Shown here one piece after another: positions 33,076 to 44,267 of a DNA stretch of 64,000 nt. A model generated the notes under the pieces. It did no database searches. It was not told where the DNA came from and worked only from the letters and a program-made list of their open reading frames with translations. The stretch comes from Pseudomonas lundensis (GTDB taxonomy: Bacteria > Pseudomonadota > Gammaproteobacteria > Pseudomonadales > Pseudomonadaceae): NCBI RefSeq assembly GCF_001042985.1, contig NZ_JYKY01000007.1:123291-187290 (forward strand), read 5' to 3'. Every line of letters begins with the position of its first letter. The stretch's first letter is position 1. Both the position numbers and the translations under genes were made by a program.

Positions 33076-35532
33076 ATGAAGCGTAAGCGTGAACTTGGTA
33101 CACCGCGGCTGTTGGGCATTGTGTGGCCGTTTATCGCGGTGGTGCTGTTCCAGGCGTTATTAGGCTGCGTGAGCCTGTATATGCTCTCGGCGGTTCGGGG
33201 TTATGTGGCGGGCGAAAGCCTGTGGTCCAAGGGTCAAAAAGATGCCATTTACTACCTCAATCTGTACGCAGACAGCCGCGATCCGGCCATTTTTGACAAA
33301 TATCAGCAGGCTATCCGGGTGCCGCAAGGTGGTCATAATCTGCGGTTGGCGCTGGACCAGTCCCCCCCCGATCTGAATGCCGCCCGCGAAGGCATCTTGC
33401 AGGGCGGCAACAGCCCGGATGATGTAGCGAGCATTATTTGGTTCTATCGCCACTTTCGCCATTTCAGTTACCTGGACACCGCTATCCAAAAATGGACGGT
33501 GGGTGACGAATACCTGATTCAGCTCGATACGCTGGCGCAGGAAATGCACCAAAAAATCAGTGCCAATCAGGCCACCGACGCGGACGTGCAGCGCTGGAAG
33601 CAGCGGATTTTCGAAATCAACGAAGGCGTGACTCCGGCCGCCAAAGCGTTCAGTGACGCCCTGGGTGAAGGTTCGCGCTTCATTCAACAGTTGTTGATCT
33701 TCATTAACCTCGCCACCGCCCTGATGTTGATTCTGCTGGCCCTGTTGCGCACGCATAAAATCCTGGCGCAGCGCCGGGCCTTTGCCGAGGCGTTGCAGGT
33801 GGAGAAAGAGCGTGCGCTGGTGACGTTGGAGTCGATTGGCGACGGGGTGATTACCACCGATGTCAACGGCGCCATCGACTACATGAACCCGGCTGCCGAA
33901 CACCTCACTCACTGGAACTCCAAGCAGGCGCAGGGCGTGCCGTTGGCGGCACTGTTCAGGTTGCTGGATGAAAATGCGCCCGATGACGGCTTAAAGCTGA
34001 TCGACCATATTTTGAGCGGCCAGTTGGGCAACAGCAGCGACCACTCCAAGCTGATTCAGCGCATGGATGGCACCACGGTCGCCGTGACGCTGGTGGGCGC
34101 GCCTATTTTCAGTGCAGGTAAAGTGAGCGGCGCTGTGCTGGTGCTGCATGACATGACCCAGGAGCGGCAATACATCGCCAATCTCTCCTGGCAAGCGACC
34201 CACGACGCTCTGACCGGACTGGCCAACCGCCGTGAGTTTGAGTACCGCCTGGATCTGGTGCTGCAAAACCTGGGCCGTCAGCAGGGGCGGCACGCCTTGA
34301 TGTTCCTCGACCTGGACCAGTTCAAATTGGTCAATGACACCTGTGGCCATGCGGCAGGCGATGAGCTGTTGCGCCATATTTGTGCGCTGCTGCATTCGGG
34401 TTTGCGCGAGGGCGATACCCTGGCGCGTCTGGGCGGTGATGAGTTCGGCATCCTGTTGGAGAACTGCGCGCCGGATATGGCGGAAAAAATTGCCGAGGGT
34501 TTGCGTCAGACCGTTCAAAGCCTGCATTTTGCCTGGAAAGGCCGTCCTTTCCTTAACACCATCAGCATTGGTCTGGTACACATTCACCAAGCCCCTGTGA
34601 CGCTGGAAGGCTCGCTGCGCGCAGCGGACATGGCCTGTTACATGGCCAAGGAAAAAGGCCGTAACCGGGTGCAGGTCTACCATGCCGACGACTCGGAGTT
34701 GTCTTTGCGTTTTGGCGAAATGGCGTGGGTGCAACGCCTGCACGTGGCCTTGGAGGAGAACCGGTTTTGCCTGTATTCCCAGGAAATCACGCCGCTGGGG
34801 CAGGGCGTGCAAGACGGGCATATTGAAATCCTGCTGCGGCTGCACGATGAATCGGGGCACATCATCCTGCCCGACAGCTTTATTCCGGCCGCAGAGCGCT
34901 ATGGCTTGATGACATCGATTGACCGCTGGGTGGTCGAGAACGTGTTCAAAGTGATTTCTGAATGCTCGGCCTTGGGTTCTGATCAGTCGATGGCAATGTG
35001 TGCCATCAATTTGTCGGGCTCCACCATCGGTGATGAGGACTTTTTGCAGTTCCTGCATGAACAGTTCGCGTGTTATGGCGTGGCGCCGGAGCGGGTGTGT
35101 TTCGAAATAACCGAAACCAGCGCGATTTCCAATCTGGGCAGTGCGATCCGCTTTATCAATGACCTCAAAGGGTTGGGCTGCCACTTCTCGCTGGATGATT
35201 TTTGCGCCGGAATGTCATCGTTTGCGTACCTCAAGCATCTGCCCGTCGACTTTTTGAAGATCGATGGCAGTTTTGTAAAGGATATGCTGGACGATCCCAT
35301 TAACCGCGCTATGGTTGAGGTTATTAACCATATCGGGCATGTTATGGGCAAACGCACTATTGCAGAGTTCGTTGAATCGCCGCAGATTGAGCAGGCATTG
35401 ATCGAGATTGGTGTCGATTATGCTCAGGGTTACATCATTGAACGGCCGCGATTGTTCACCAGTGACAGCCTGTTGTCCCGCCCCAAGCGCTCATGGCCAT
35501 TGGCTTTGAAGGCGCCGGGCTCGTTGCGTTGA
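33076..35532 (+). CDS. Membrane GGDEF/EAL c-di-GMP enzyme with PAS domain
   Basis: An 818-aa signalling protein. TM1 near residues 12-34 and TM2 near 207-228 flank a periplasmic sensor; then a PAS domain (residues 245-360), a GGDEF domain with intact G453-G-D-E-F457, and an EAL domain. The EAL motif reads E584-I-L-L-R; other metal-site motifs are present (NLSGS, ITETSA, LDDFCAGMSSF), with DDFG changed to DDFC. Both activities are possible. ATG 33076 has AAGGGAA upstream; the open extension to 33025 is rejected. The 200 bp before it shows no clear promoter. Confidence 0.92.
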   Translation: MKRKRELGTPRLLGIVWPFIAVVLFQALLGCVSLYMLSAVRGYVAGESLWSKGQKDAIYYLNLYADSRDPAIFDKYQQAIRVPQGGHNLRLALDQSPPDLNAAREGILQGGNSPDDVASIIWFYRHFRHFSYLDTAIQKWTVGDEYLIQLDTLAQEMHQKISANQATDADVQRWKQRIFEINEGVTPAAKAFSDALGEGSRFIQQLLIFINLATALMLILLALLRTHKILAQRRAFAEALQVEKERALVTLESIGDGVITTDVNGAIDYMNPAAEHLTHWNSKQAQGVPLAALFRLLDENAPDDGLKLIDHILSGQLGNSSDHSKLIQRMDGTTVAVTLVGAPIFSAGKVSGAVLVLHDMTQERQYIANLSWQATHDALTGLANRREFEYRLDLVLQNLGRQQGRHALMFLDLDQFKLVNDTCGHAAGDELLRHICALLHSGLREGDTLARLGGDEFGILLENCAPDMAEKIAEGLRQTVQSLHFAWKGRPFLNTISIGLVHIHQAPVTLEGSLRAADMACYMAKEKGRNRVQVYHADDSELSLRFGEMAWVQRLHVALEENRFCLYSQEITPLGQGVQDGHIEILLRLHDESGHIILPDSFIPAAERYGLMTSIDRWVVENVFKVISECSALGSDQSMAMCAINLSGSTIGDEDFLQFLHEQFACYGVAPERVCFEITETSAISNLGSAIRFINDLKGLGCHFSLDDFCAGMSSFAYLKHLPVDFLKIDGSFVKDMLDDPINRAMVEVINHIGHVMGKRTIAEFVESPQIEQALIEIGVDYAQGYIIERPRLFTSDSLLSRPKRSWPLALKAPGSLR

Positions 35533-35576
35533 GGTTTTGCAGGTCTGTCTAATCACCTCTCAAAAGGAACCCGATT

Positions 35577-36365
35577 GTGATCGATACATTTGTTCGTACT
35601 GGCCCGCTCATGGAAGCCACCAGTTATCCGCAATGGGCTCAGCAGCTGATTCGTGACTGCGCGCCGAGCAAACGCCGGGTCGTGGAGCATGAAATCTACC
35701 AACGCATGCGCGACAACACGATCAACCCCAAAACCATGCGCATGTACCTGATCGGTGGCTGGCCGGTTGTCGAGCAATTCTCGCTGTACATGGGGCATAA
35801 CCTGGGCAAAACCCGCTATGGCCGCCACCCCGGCGAAGACATGGCGCGTCGCTGGCTGATTCGCAACATTCGCGTCGAACTCAACCATGCCGATTACTGG
35901 GTGCATTGGGCGCGTGCCCATGATGTGAGCCTGGACGACATGATCGCCCAGGAGATCCCGGCAGAATTCCAGGCATTGAACGACTGGTGCTGGCACACGT
36001 GCACGGCGGACTCGCTGGCGGTCTCGATGGCAGCGACCAACTACGCCATTGAGGGCGCCGTGGGTGAATGGTCAGCGGTGGTCTGTTCCAGTACGGTGTA
36101 TGAGGACTCATTCCCGCAGGAGGGGCGCAAGCGCGCCATGAAGTGGCTGAAGATGCATGCTCAGTACGATGACGAGCATCCCTGGGAAGCCCTGGAGATT
36201 ATTTGCACGCTGGCGGGCTTGAACCCGAGCGAGGCGCTGCAAACTGAACTGCGCAAAGCGATTTGCAAAAGTTATGACTACAAATACCTGTTCCTGCAAA
36301 GCTGCCTGCAGTACGAGAAGGCGCCCGTGGCGCGCGAGCGCCAGGAGATGGTCGAGGCCGGTTAA
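35577..36365 (+). CDS. TenA/PqqC-like helical (haem-oxygenase fold) protein
   Basis: A 262-aa all-helical protein of the TenA/PqqC superfamily, often annotated as a TenA family regulator in Pseudomonas. GTG 35577 with AAAAGGAAC upstream is chosen; ATG 35610 (MEATSYPQW) is possible. Segments VVEQFSLYMG, RNIRVELNHADYW and AATNYAIEGAVGEW carry Glu/His residues placed as in di-iron haem-oxygenase-fold enzymes, so an oxidase role is as likely as regulation. It stands alone and ends at a bidirectional terminator shared with the yciK operon. Confidence 0.85.
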   Translation: MIDTFVRTGPLMEATSYPQWAQQLIRDCAPSKRRVVEHEIYQRMRDNTINPKTMRMYLIGGWPVVEQFSLYMGHNLGKTRYGRHPGEDMARRWLIRNIRVELNHADYWVHWARAHDVSLDDMIAQEIPAEFQALNDWCWHTCTADSLAVSMAATNYAIEGAVGEWSAVVCSSTVYEDSFPQEGRKRAMKWLKMHAQYDDEHPWEALEIICTLAGLNPSEALQTELRKAICKSYDYKYLFLQSCLQYEKAPVARERQEMVEAG

Positions 36366-36391
36366 GGCGTTTGATTTGAATGTGAGCGCAT

Positions 36392-36432
36392 AAAAAACCG
36401 CAGGTCGCGTACAGCGCAACCTGCGGTTTTTT
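36392..36432. terminator. Bidirectional terminator between convergent operons
   Basis: AAAAAACCGCAGGT (36392-36405) pairs perfectly with ACCTGCGGTTTTTT (36419-36432). It serves both the TenA-like gene (+) and the mtaD-ubiG-mupP-yciK operon (-). Confidence 0.93.
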
Positions 36433-36441
36433 AGTTGACGC

Positions 36442-37182
36442 TTACTGCGCGTCGAAGGCCTGGCCGTTGATGCCGGTGCTGTCCGGGCCCATCAGGTACA
36501 GGTACGCCGGCATGATCGCGTCGGGCAGCGGGTTGTTTTCCGGGTTTTCGCCCGGGTATGCCAACGCCCGCATGCTGGTGCGGGTTGCGCCCGGGTTGAC
36601 GCTGTTGGCGCGAACCGGCGCGATGCCGTCCACTTCATCGGCCAGGGTTTGCATCAAACCTTCGGTGGCGAACTTGGACACGCCGTACGCCCCCCAATAA
36701 GCCCGGCCTTTGCGACCCACACTGCTTGAGGTGAAGATCACCGAGGCGTCCTGCGACAGCTTGAGCAGCGGCAGCAGGGTGCTGGTGAGCATGAACATGG
36801 CGTTGACGTTGACCTGCATCACGCGCATGAAGTTCTCACCCGACAACTGCTCCAAAGGCGTGCGCGGCCCGATGATCGAGGCGTTGTGCAGCACGCCGTC
36901 CAGGTGACCGAATTCGCTTTCGATCATGGCGGCCAGTTCGTCGTACTGGTGTGGCTGTGCCGTTTCCAGATTGAACGGGATAACCGCAGGCTGTGGGTGG
37001 CCTGCGGCTTCGATTTCGTCGTACACCTGGCTCAGATTGGCCTCGGTTTTGCCCAGCAGCAGCACCGTGGCGCCATGGGCTGCGTAGGTTTTGGCGGCGG
37101 CAGCGCCGATACCCCGGCCAGCGCCGGTAACGAGAATGACGCGGCCCTGAAGCAGGTCGGGGCGGGCGGTGTAATCAAACAT
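36442..37182 (-). CDS. yciK: YciK-like short-chain dehydrogenase
   Basis: A 246-aa SDR oxidoreductase: cofactor motif TGAGRGIG at residues 20-27, NAS motif (HNASIIG) and catalytic Tyr/Lys in YGVSK. It is the last gene of the minus-strand operon after mupP (45-nt gap), the same order as in P. aeruginosa. The substrate is not known. It ends next to the bidirectional terminator. Confidence 0.93.
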   Translation of the reverse strand: MFDYTARPDLLQGRVILVTGAGRGIGAAAAKTYAAHGATVLLLGKTEANLSQVYDEIEAAGHPQPAVIPFNLETAQPHQYDELAAMIESEFGHLDGVLHNASIIGPRTPLEQLSGENFMRVMQVNVNAMFMLTSTLLPLLKLSQDASVIFTSSSVGRKGRAYWGAYGVSKFATEGLMQTLADEVDGIAPVRANSVNPGATRTSMRALAYPGENPENNPLPDAIMPAYLYLMGPDSTGINGQAFDAQ

Positions 37183-37227
37183 ATAAAGCCTCTACGAGAA
37201 GATGGGGTCTAAGGCGGCGCTTGTTGC

Positions 37228-37899
37228 TTAGCAACTGCACATCGCGTTATCCAATACTTTGCGCAAATCGCAGGGGTGATCGACCACGACGTCAGCGCCC
37301 CAGTGATCCGGGTTGTCGTCGGGGTTGATATAGCCAAAGCGCACGGCGGCGGTCTTGGTGCCTGCATCGCGGCCCGATTCGATATCGCGCAGGTCGTCAC
37401 CGACGTACAGCACGCTGGCCGGGTCGAGATCGAGCATCTTGCATGCCAGTGTCAGCGGCTCGGGGTCCGGTTTGCTGCGCGTGACATGGTCCGGGCAGAT
37501 CAGCAGTGCCGAGCGCTCGGCCAGCCCCAGCCGCTCCATGATCGGCTGTGCAAAGCGCACCGGTTTGTTGGTGACGACGCCCCAGATCAGGTGTGCTTTT
37601 TCGATGTCGGCCAACAGCTCGGCCATGCCATCGAACAGCCGCGTATGAACGGCGCAATTGTGCTGGTAGCGTTCCAGGAACTCCAGGCGAAGGGCTTCGA
37701 ACCCCGGGGACTCTGGGTCCATGTTGAACGTCACGGCTACCATGGCGCGTGCGCCGCCGGAGATTTCGTCGCGGATCAGCTTGTCAGCGATAGGTGGCAG
37801 GTCGCGTTCGGCCCGCATCGCCTGGCAGATGGCAATGAAGTCCGGCGCGGTATCGAGCAGGGTGCCGTCCATGTCAAAAAGAACTGCTCTTAAACGCAT
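37228..37899 (-). CDS. mupP: N-acetylmuramic acid 6-phosphate phosphatase
   Basis: A 223-aa HAD-superfamily phosphatase. Motif I is DMDGTLLDT (residues 9-17), and the C-terminal motif is [16 protein letters not shown]. In Pseudomonas the gene between ubiG and yciK is mupP, which removes phosphate from MurNAc-6-P in cell-wall recycling and gives intrinsic fosfomycin resistance; the assignment rests on that synteny and on length. It begins 3 nt after ubiG ends. Phosphoglycolate phosphatase is the main family alternative. Confidence 0.9.
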   Translation of the reverse strand: MRLRAVLFDMDGTLLDTAPDFIAICQAMRAERDLPPIADKLIRDEISGGARAMVAVTFNMDPESPGFEALRLEFLERYQHNCAVHTRLFDGMAELLADIEKAHLIWGVVTNKPVRFAQPIMERLGLAERSALLICPDHVTRSKPDPEPLTLACKMLDLDPASVLYVGDDLRDIESGRDAGTKTAAVRFGYINPDDNPDHWGADVVVDHPCDLRKVLDNAMCSC

Positions 37900-37902
37900 G
37901 GC

Positions 37903-38601
37903 TTACTCCTCGCGCAGGGTCTGGATCATGTAGTTGACGTCGACGTCCGACTCCAGCTTGTAATGCTTGGTCAGCGGGTTGTAGGTCAGGCCGATGATGT
38001 CTTTGACGCTCAGTCCGGCCTGACGGCTCCATGCACCCAGCTCGGAAGGGCGAATGAACTTCTTGAAGTCGTGGGTCCCGCGCGGGATCAGCTTCATGAT
38101 GTATTCGGCGCCAATGATCGCGAACAGATAGGCTTTCGGGTTGCGGTTGATAGTGGAGAAGAACACCTGGCCGCCCGGTTTGACCAGACGATGGCAGGCG
38201 CGGATGACCGAGGCCGGATCGGGCACGTGCTCAAGCATTTCAAGGCAGGTGACCACGTCGAATTGCTCTGGCATTTCTTCGGCCAGCGCTTCGGCGGTGA
38301 TCTGGCGGTAATCCACTTCCACGCCGGATTCAAGTTGATGCAGGCGGGCTACGGCCAATGGCGCCTCGCCCATGTCGATGCCCGTCACCTGGGCGCCGCG
38401 CTGGGCCATGGATTCACTGAGAATGCCACCGCCGCAGCCCACGTCGAGGACTTTTTTGCCGGCCAGTTGCACGCGCTCGTCAATCCAGTTGACGCGCAAC
38501 GGGTTGATGTCGTGCAGTGGCTTGAATTCGCTCTCACGGTCCCACCAGCGATGGGCAAGCGCTTCGAATTTGGCGATCTCGGCGTGGTCAACGTTGCTCA
38601 T
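37903..38601 (-). CDS. ubiG: Ubiquinone biosynthesis O-methyltransferase UbiG
   Basis: A 232-aa SAM-dependent methyltransferase performing both O-methylations of ubiquinone synthesis. SAM motif I is [13 protein letters not shown] (residues 50-62). The UbiG-type N-terminus [19 protein letters not shown] is clear, as is [16 protein letters not shown]. Middle of the minus-strand operon: 63 nt after mtaD and 3 nt before mupP. Confidence 0.96.
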   Translation of the reverse strand: MSNVDHAEIAKFEALAHRWWDRESEFKPLHDINPLRVNWIDERVQLAGKKVLDVGCGGGILSESMAQRGAQVTGIDMGEAPLAVARLHQLESGVEVDYRQITAEALAEEMPEQFDVVTCLEMLEHVPDPASVIRACHRLVKPGGQVFFSTINRNPKAYLFAIIGAEYIMKLIPRGTHDFKKFIRPSELGAWSRQAGLSVKDIIGLTYNPLTKHYKLESDVDVNYMIQTLREE

Positions 38602-38664
38602 GGGTCAATCCTCTAAAACTGAAAAATCCGGGTAATGCGGCGGGCTGACACCCCCGCGTTGGTC

Positions 38665-39996
38665 TCAATGGGTGTGGCTGGCGATGCGCTCGCCCCAGGC
38701 TTTGGCGTTCGCGATCAGCTGTTGTTCATCCAGGCGGGTCAGGCGCCGGTCTTCGACCAACTGCTTGCCGCCCACCCACAGGTGCTGGACGCAGTCCCGG
38801 CCTGTGGCGTAGATCAGTTGCGACACGGGGTCGTAGACCGGCTGCTGGGCCAGCCCACTCAAGTCGAAAGCCACCATGTCTGCATATTTACCGAGTTCAA
38901 TGGAGCCGATATCGCTTTCAAGGCCCAAGGCGCGGGCGCCGTTAAGGGTCGCCATGCGTAACGCGCGGTGGGCGTCAAGTGCCGTGGCCGAGCCTGCGAC
39001 GGCCTTGGCCAGCAAGGCAGCGGTGCGGGTTTCGCCCAACAAATCGAGGTCATTGTTACTGGCCGCGCCATCTGTGCCTACCGCCACATTCACCCCGGCC
39101 TGCCATAAACGCTCGACCGGGCAGAAGCCGCTGGCCAGTTTCAGATTGGACTCGGGGCAGTGAATCACGCTGGCGTTGCTTTCTACCAGCATCGCCAGGT
39201 CGTCATCGCTGATCTGGGTCATGTGAACGGCCTGGAAGCGCGGACCCAGCAACCCCAGGCGAGCGAGGCGGGCCAGCGGCCGCTCGCCCGTGTGCGCCTG
39301 CGCCTGATGCACTTCATGGGCGGTTTCGTGCACGTGCATATGAATCGACGCGTCCAGCTCATCGGCCACCACGCGGATTTTTTCCAGGTTTTCGTCGCTG
39401 ACGGTGTAGGGCGCATGCGGGCCGAAAGCGATGTTGATCCGTGGATGAAATTTAAGGTCGCCAAACAGTTCCACCGCCTGGCGCAACGACTCGTCCGCCG
39501 AACTCGCGCCGGGGATCGGGAAGTCGAGGATCGGAATCGCGACTTGCGCGCGGATGCCGCTTTCATGAACACGGTCGCAGGCGACCTTGGGGAAAAAGTA
39601 CATGTCGCTGAAGCAGGTGATGCCGCCTTTAAGCTGTTCGGCAATCGCCAGGTCGGTGCCGTCGCGCACGAACGCTTCGTCGACCCACTTGCCCTCGGCG
39701 GGCCAGATATGATCTTGCAGCCAGGTCATGAGCGGCAGGTCATCGGACATCCCGCGAAACAGCGTCATGGCTGCATGGCCGTGGGCGTTGATCAGCCCCG
39801 GGCAAAGCAGATTGCCGGGCAGTTCGCGGGTCTGGACAGCGGTGAGCTTCAGGGCGGTCGCGCGCGGGCCGATGAACACGATGCGCCCGTCACGAATACC
39901 GACACCGTGGTCCTTGAGTACGACGCCGGCCGGTTCGACAGGCACCAACCAGGTTGGCAACAGTAATAAGTCGAGGGGCGCAGTCGCAGTCGGCAT
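38665..39996 (-). CDS. mtaD: 5-methylthioadenosine/S-adenosylhomocysteine deaminase (TRZ/ATZ family)
   Basis: A 443-aa amidohydrolase that deaminates MTA or SAH. Metal ligands are visible in [16 protein letters not shown], in [10 protein letters not shown] and in the [14 protein letters not shown]sp motif. In Pseudomonas MTA is deaminated and then phosphorolysed, leading to the substrate of the adjacent, divergent mtnA. It heads the mtaD-ubiG-mupP-yciK operon. Confidence 0.92.
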   Translation of the reverse strand: MPTATAPLDLLLLPTWLVPVEPAGVVLKDHGVGIRDGRIVFIGPRATALKLTAVQTRELPGNLLCPGLINAHGHAAMTLFRGMSDDLPLMTWLQDHIWPAEGKWVDEAFVRDGTDLAIAEQLKGGITCFSDMYFFPKVACDRVHESGIRAQVAIPILDFPIPGASSADESLRQAVELFGDLKFHPRINIAFGPHAPYTVSDENLEKIRVVADELDASIHMHVHETAHEVHQAQAHTGERPLARLARLGLLGPRFQAVHMTQISDDDLAMLVESNASVIHCPESNLKLASGFCPVERLWQAGVNVAVGTDGAASNNDLDLLGETRTAALLAKAVAGSATALDAHRALRMATLNGARALGLESDIGSIELGKYADMVAFDLSGLAQQPVYDPVSQLIYATGRDCVQHLWVGGKQLVEDRRLTRLDEQQLIANAKAWGERIASHTH

Positions 39997-40065
39997 CGAA
40001 AAGGGTGTCCAGTGCTTTATAAAAAGGAGGCGAAGTATACCCGAGCGTCTTGCTGGAGGGCTCGC

Positions 40066-40071
40066 TATAAT
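40066..40071 (+). promoter_or_regulatory. -10 element of mtnA
   Basis: A perfect TATAAT 34 bp before the mtnA start, followed by a G/C-rich start region. No good -35 is visible at 17 bp. A TATACT on the other strand (40039-40034) could serve mtaD. Confidence 0.45.
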
Positions 40072-40104
40072 CGGCGGCTTTGTTTCTGGGTGATGGGGGA
40101 AGGC

Positions 40105-41181
40105 ATGCGCGATCGACTGTTGGCGGCGGAAAAGGTGAAGGCCATCGACTGGCGGGGCGAGGCCCTGTATCTGTTGGATCAGCGTATTTTGCCGTTCGAA
40201 GAAAGCTGGTTGCCCTACACCAGCGCTGAGGGTGTCGCACAGGCCATTCGCGACATGGTGGTGCGTGGCGCGCCGGCGATCGGTATCGCCGCCGGCTACG
40301 GCGTGGTGCTCGCTGCACGCACGCGCAAGGCGGCTGGCGGTGATTGGGTGGCGGCGCTGGAAGCCGACTTTTTGCTATTGGCTGATTCGCGGCCGACGGC
40401 GGTCAATCTGTTTTGGGCGCTGAACCGTATGCGCGAGCGCCTGGCCCGCGTGCAGCATCGCGAGGATGCGCTGCAGGCGCTCGAAGCCGAAGCCTTGGCC
40501 ATTCATGACAGTGATCGCGAAGCCAACCTGACCATGGCGCAACTGGGTGTCGATGTGATTCGTCGGCATCAAGGCAACGCCCAGGCCGTGTTGACCCACT
40601 GCAATACCGGTGCGCTGGCGACTGGCGGTTTTGGTACGGCGCTGGGGGTGATTCGTGCGGCCTTCCTGGAAGGCATGATTGAGCAGGTCTATGCCGATGA
40701 AACCCGGCCGTGGCTGCAAGGTTCGCGCCTGACCGCCTGGGAATTGGCCAATGAAGGGATCCCGGTGACGTTGAATGCCGACTCGGCGGCGGCGCATATC
40801 ATGAAGACCAAAGGGGTGACCTGGGTGATTGTGGGGGCTGACCGCATCACGGCAAACGGCGATGTGGCGAACAAAATCGGCACCTACCAGTTGGCCGTCA
40901 ATGCCATGCACCATGGCGTGCGGTTTATGGTGGTCGCCCCCAGCTCGACCATTGACATGGCGCTGGACAGCGGTGAGTCGATCCCGATCGAAGAGCGGGA
41001 CGGCGAAGAATTGCTGAGCGTGGGCGGCAAGCGCGTGGGCGCGCAGGTGTCAGCGTTCAACCCGGTGTTTGACGTCACGCCCGCGGACCTGATCGATGTG
41101 ATCGTGACCGAAAAGGGCATCGTCGAACGTCCGGATGCCGCCAAAATGGCCCAGTTAATGTGTCGCAAGCGGCTGCATTAA
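40105..41181 (+). CDS. mtnA: S-methyl-5-thioribose-1-phosphate isomerase
   Basis: A 358-aa enzyme of methionine salvage that converts methylthioribose-1-phosphate to the ribulose form. Motifs: [15 protein letters not shown] (residues 49-63), [12 protein letters not shown] with the catalytic Cys, and [20 protein letters not shown] with the catalytic Asp. ATG 40105 gives the usual Pseudomonas length; ATG 40093 would add four residues. Divergent from mtaD, which supplies the same pathway. Confidence 0.95.
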   Translation: MRDRLLAAEKVKAIDWRGEALYLLDQRILPFEESWLPYTSAEGVAQAIRDMVVRGAPAIGIAAGYGVVLAARTRKAAGGDWVAALEADFLLLADSRPTAVNLFWALNRMRERLARVQHREDALQALEAEALAIHDSDREANLTMAQLGVDVIRRHQGNAQAVLTHCNTGALATGGFGTALGVIRAAFLEGMIEQVYADETRPWLQGSRLTAWELANEGIPVTLNADSAAAHIMKTKGVTWVIVGADRITANGDVANKIGTYQLAVNAMHHGVRFMVVAPSSTIDMALDSGESIPIEERDGEELLSVGGKRVGAQVSAFNPVFDVTPADLIDVIVTEKGIVERPDAAKMAQLMCRKRLH

Positions 41182-41183
41182 GA

Positions 41184-41204
41184 CGCTCTCGGCTCCCCAG
41201 AGCG
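41184..41204 (+). terminator. Weak hairpin after mtnA
   Basis: CGCTCT (41184-41189), 9-nt loop, AGAGCG (41199-41204), then CGTTTAAG. Poor U-tract, so termination may be partial. Confidence 0.4.
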
Positions 41205-41454
41205 CGTTTAAGCCGATAATTGGTGCACTTACTGTGTGCCATGCGCATCAGGGGGATAGGTGCGTGGCGGCGATTGTGATAACATCCAGCGGTTTCCAGG
41301 GTGGCCCGCAGGGGTTGCCCTTAATGCGCAAATCCGTGTCATAACTCGTTGATTTGTCGTAAGTCGTTGCTTGGCACGTGGCCAGCATCGGCGAGCTTCG
41401 TTCGTCCCGAATGGATGTGGCGAAGTTTCACCCGAAAAAGGAATCAGGCTTCTC

Positions 41455-44118
41455 ATGGGCGAACTGGCCAAAGAAATCCTCCCGGTCAATATCGAAGACG
41501 AGCTGAAACAGTCCTACCTCGACTACGCAATGAGCGTAATTGTCGGGCGGGCACTGCCTGATGCACGCGATGGCTTGAAGCCCGTGCACCGGCGTGTGCT
41601 GTTTGCAATGAGCGAACTGAACAACGACTGGAACAAGCCGTACAAGAAATCTGCCCGTGTGGTCGGTGACGTAATCGGTAAGTATCACCCGCATGGTGAT
41701 ACTGCGGTGTACGACACCATCGTTCGAATGGCTCAGCCATTCTCCCTGCGCTACCTGCTGGTAGACGGTCAGGGTAACTTCGGTTCGGTCGACGGCGACA
41801 ACGCCGCCGCCATGCGATACACCGAAGTGCGCATGAGCAAGTTGGCCCACGAACTGCTGGCCGACTTGCACAAAGAGACCGTGGACTGGGTGCCGAACTA
41901 CGACGGCACGGAAATGATCCCGGCGGTCATGCCAACCCGTATTCCCAACTTGCTGGTCAACGGCTCCAGCGGCATCGCCGTGGGCATGGCCACCAACATT
42001 CCCCCGCACAACCTGGGTGAAGTGATCGATGGCTGCCTGGCGCTGATCGACAACCCTGAGCTGAGCGTCGATGAGCTGATGCAGTTCATCCCCGGGCCGG
42101 ACTTCCCGACAGCGGCCATCATCAACGGCCGTGCCGGCATTATCGAAGCCTATCGCACCGGTCGTGGCCGTATTTACATGCGTGCCCGTTCGATCATCGA
42201 AGACATCGACAAGGTCGGTGGTCGCCAGCAGATCGTGATCACCGAGCTCCCTTACCAGTTGAACAAGGCGCGTCTGATCGAAAAGATCGCCGAACTGGTC
42301 AAAGAGAAGAAGCTCGAAGGTATTACCGAGCTGCGCGACGAGTCCGACAAAGACGGTATGCGTGTCGTGATCGAGCTGCGTCGCGGTGAAGTCCCGGAAG
42401 TCATCCTGAACAACCTGTATGCCCAGACACAGCTGCAAAGCGTGTTCGGCATCAACATCGTGGCCCTGATCGACGGTCGTCCGCGCATCCTGAACCTCAA
42501 GGATCTGCTGGAAGCCTTCGTGCGCCACCGCCGCGAAGTCGTTACCCGCCGTACGGTATTCGAGCTGCGCAAAGCCCGCGAGCGCGGTCACATCCTTGAA
42601 GGTCAGGCCGTTGCACTGTCCAACATCGACCCTGTGATTGCCCTGATCAAAGCGTCGCCCACGCCGTCGGAAGCCAAGGAAGCGCTGGTTAGCACGCCTT
42701 GGGAGTCTACCGCCGTGGTGGCCATGGTCGAGCGCGCAGGGGCCGATTCCTGCCGTCCGGAAAACCTGGACCCGCAATACGGCCTGCGTGATGGCAAATA
42801 CTTCCTGTCGCCTGAGCAGGCTCAGGCCATTCTTGAATTGCGTCTGCACCGCCTGACCGGTCTTGAGCACGAGAAGCTGCTGGCCGAATACCAGGAAATC
42901 CTGAATCAGATCGGCGAGCTGATCCGTATCCTCAACAGCGCTGTGCGTTTGATGGAAGTGATTCGCGAAGAGCTGGAAGTGATCCGCGCCGAATACGGTG
43001 ATGTGCGTCGTACTGAAATCCTGGATGCCCGTCTCGACTTGACGCTGGGCGACATGATTCCGGAAGAAGAGCGTGTGGTCACCATTTCCCACGGTGGTTA
43101 CGCCAAGACCCAGCCACTGGCGGCTTATCAGGCTCAGCGCCGTGGCGGTAAGGGCAAGTCGGCTACCGGCGTCAAGGATGAGGACTACATCGCTCACCTG
43201 TTGGTAGCCAACAGCCACACCACGCTGTTGCTGTTCTCCAGCAAAGGCAAGGTGTACTGGCTCAAGACCTATGAAATTCCGGAAGCCTCCCGTGCAGCCC
43301 GGGGTCGTCCGTTGGTCAACCTGCTGCCGCTGGATGATGGCGAATACATCACCACCATGCTGCCAGTCGAGGAATACACCGAAGGTCACTTCATCTTCAT
43401 GGCCACTGCCAACGGCACTGTGAAGAAGACCCCTCTGGAAGCCTTCAGCCGCCAGCGCAGCGTCGGCCTGATCGCCCTGGAACTGGATGAAGGCGACGTG
43501 CTGATCAGCGCCGCGATTACTGACGGCGAGCGCGAAGTCATGCTGTTCTCCGATGGCGGCAAGGTGACGCGCTTCAAAGAGTCTGACGTGCGTGCCATGG
43601 GCCGTACGGCGCGAGGCGTGCGCGGCATGCGTCTGCCGGAAGGCCAGAAGCTGATTTCGATGCTGATTCCTGAAGAGGGCAGCCAGATCCTGACGGCTTC
43701 GGCGCGTGGTTATGGCAAGCGCACCCCGATCAGTGAGTTCCCTGAATACAAGCGTGGCGGTCAGGGCGTGATTGCCATGGTCAGCAACGAGCGCAATGGC
43801 CGTCTGGTCGGTGCGGTTCAGGTGCTGGACGGTGAAGAGATCATGCTGATTTCCGATCAGGGCACTCTGGTGCGTACCCGTGTCGATGAAGTATCGAGTC
43901 TGGGGCGTAACACGCAGGGCGTCACCTTGATCAAGCTGGCAAGCGATGAAACGCTGGTCGGGCTTGAGCGGGTTCAGGAGCCTTCGGAAGTCGAAGGCGA
44001 AGAACTCGAAGGTGAGGGCGAAGACGGTATCGAGATCGAAGGCGAGGTCCTCCGGGACGGCGCTGACGACGAGCAACCGCTAGAGGCTGCCGCTGACGAA
44101 GAAGCACCGCAAGAATAA
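41455..44118 (+). CDS. gyrA: DNA gyrase subunit A
   Basis: An 887-aa type II topoisomerase subunit. Catalytic Tyr122 ([11 protein letters not shown]) cleaves DNA. The quinolone-resistance region reads GDTAVYD, with Thr83 and Asp87 as in sensitive Pseudomonas. The C-terminal beta-pinwheel contains the GyrA box QRRGGKG and ends in a strongly acidic tail of about 45 residues. ATG 41455 gives the family start [20 protein letters not shown]; the longer open frame from 41371 is rejected. GGAATCAGG is 7-14 nt upstream. No obvious promoter in the 273-bp leader. Confidence 0.98.
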   Translation: MGELAKEILPVNIEDELKQSYLDYAMSVIVGRALPDARDGLKPVHRRVLFAMSELNNDWNKPYKKSARVVGDVIGKYHPHGDTAVYDTIVRMAQPFSLRYLLVDGQGNFGSVDGDNAAAMRYTEVRMSKLAHELLADLHKETVDWVPNYDGTEMIPAVMPTRIPNLLVNGSSGIAVGMATNIPPHNLGEVIDGCLALIDNPELSVDELMQFIPGPDFPTAAIINGRAGIIEAYRTGRGRIYMRARSIIEDIDKVGGRQQIVITELPYQLNKARLIEKIAELVKEKKLEGITELRDESDKDGMRVVIELRRGEVPEVILNNLYAQTQLQSVFGINIVALIDGRPRILNLKDLLEAFVRHRREVVTRRTVFELRKARERGHILEGQAVALSNIDPVIALIKASPTPSEAKEALVSTPWESTAVVAMVERAGADSCRPENLDPQYGLRDGKYFLSPEQAQAILELRLHRLTGLEHEKLLAEYQEILNQIGELIRILNSAVRLMEVIREELEVIRAEYGDVRRTEILDARLDLTLGDMIPEEERVVTISHGGYAKTQPLAAYQAQRRGGKGKSATGVKDEDYIAHLLVANSHTTLLLFSSKGKVYWLKTYEIPEASRAARGRPLVNLLPLDDGEYITTMLPVEEYTEGHFIFMATANGTVKKTPLEAFSRQRSVGLIALELDEGDVLISAAITDGEREVMLFSDGGKVTRFKESDVRAMGRTARGVRGMRLPEGQKLISMLIPEEGSQILTASARGYGKRTPISEFPEYKRGGQGVIAMVSNERNGRLVGAVQVLDGEEIMLISDQGTLVRTRVDEVSSLGRNTQGVTLIKLASDETLVGLERVQEPSEVEGEELEGEGEDGIEIEGEVLRDGADDEQPLEAAADEEAPQE

Positions 44119-44129
44119 GCGGACACACA

Positions 44130-44162
44130 GGGGGCGGATGAGAATTCGCCCCCTTGTTGTTT
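44130..44162 (+). terminator. Terminator after gyrA
   Basis: GGGGGCG (44130-44136), 10-nt loop, CGCCCCC (44147-44153), TTGTTGTTTG. A strong stem with an interrupted U-tract. Confidence 0.75.
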
Positions 44163-44267
44163 GTCCCGTATGAAAAATCGGCATCCCCGTGGGCGCGGTC
44201 TCGCGTTCAACCGCAGTGCCGAGAACCGATTTATTGCATGACCCACCAAATCAGAGCGAGAGTGGAT

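Noticed and set aside
41685..41725. Quinolone-resistance change in gyrA
   Set aside because: Thr83 and Asp87 are the residues expected in susceptible Pseudomonas.
41428..44076. 882-codon open frame antisense to gyrA
   Set aside because: Shadow of the strongly biased gyrA codons; no RBS, low-complexity His/Gln/Val-rich product.
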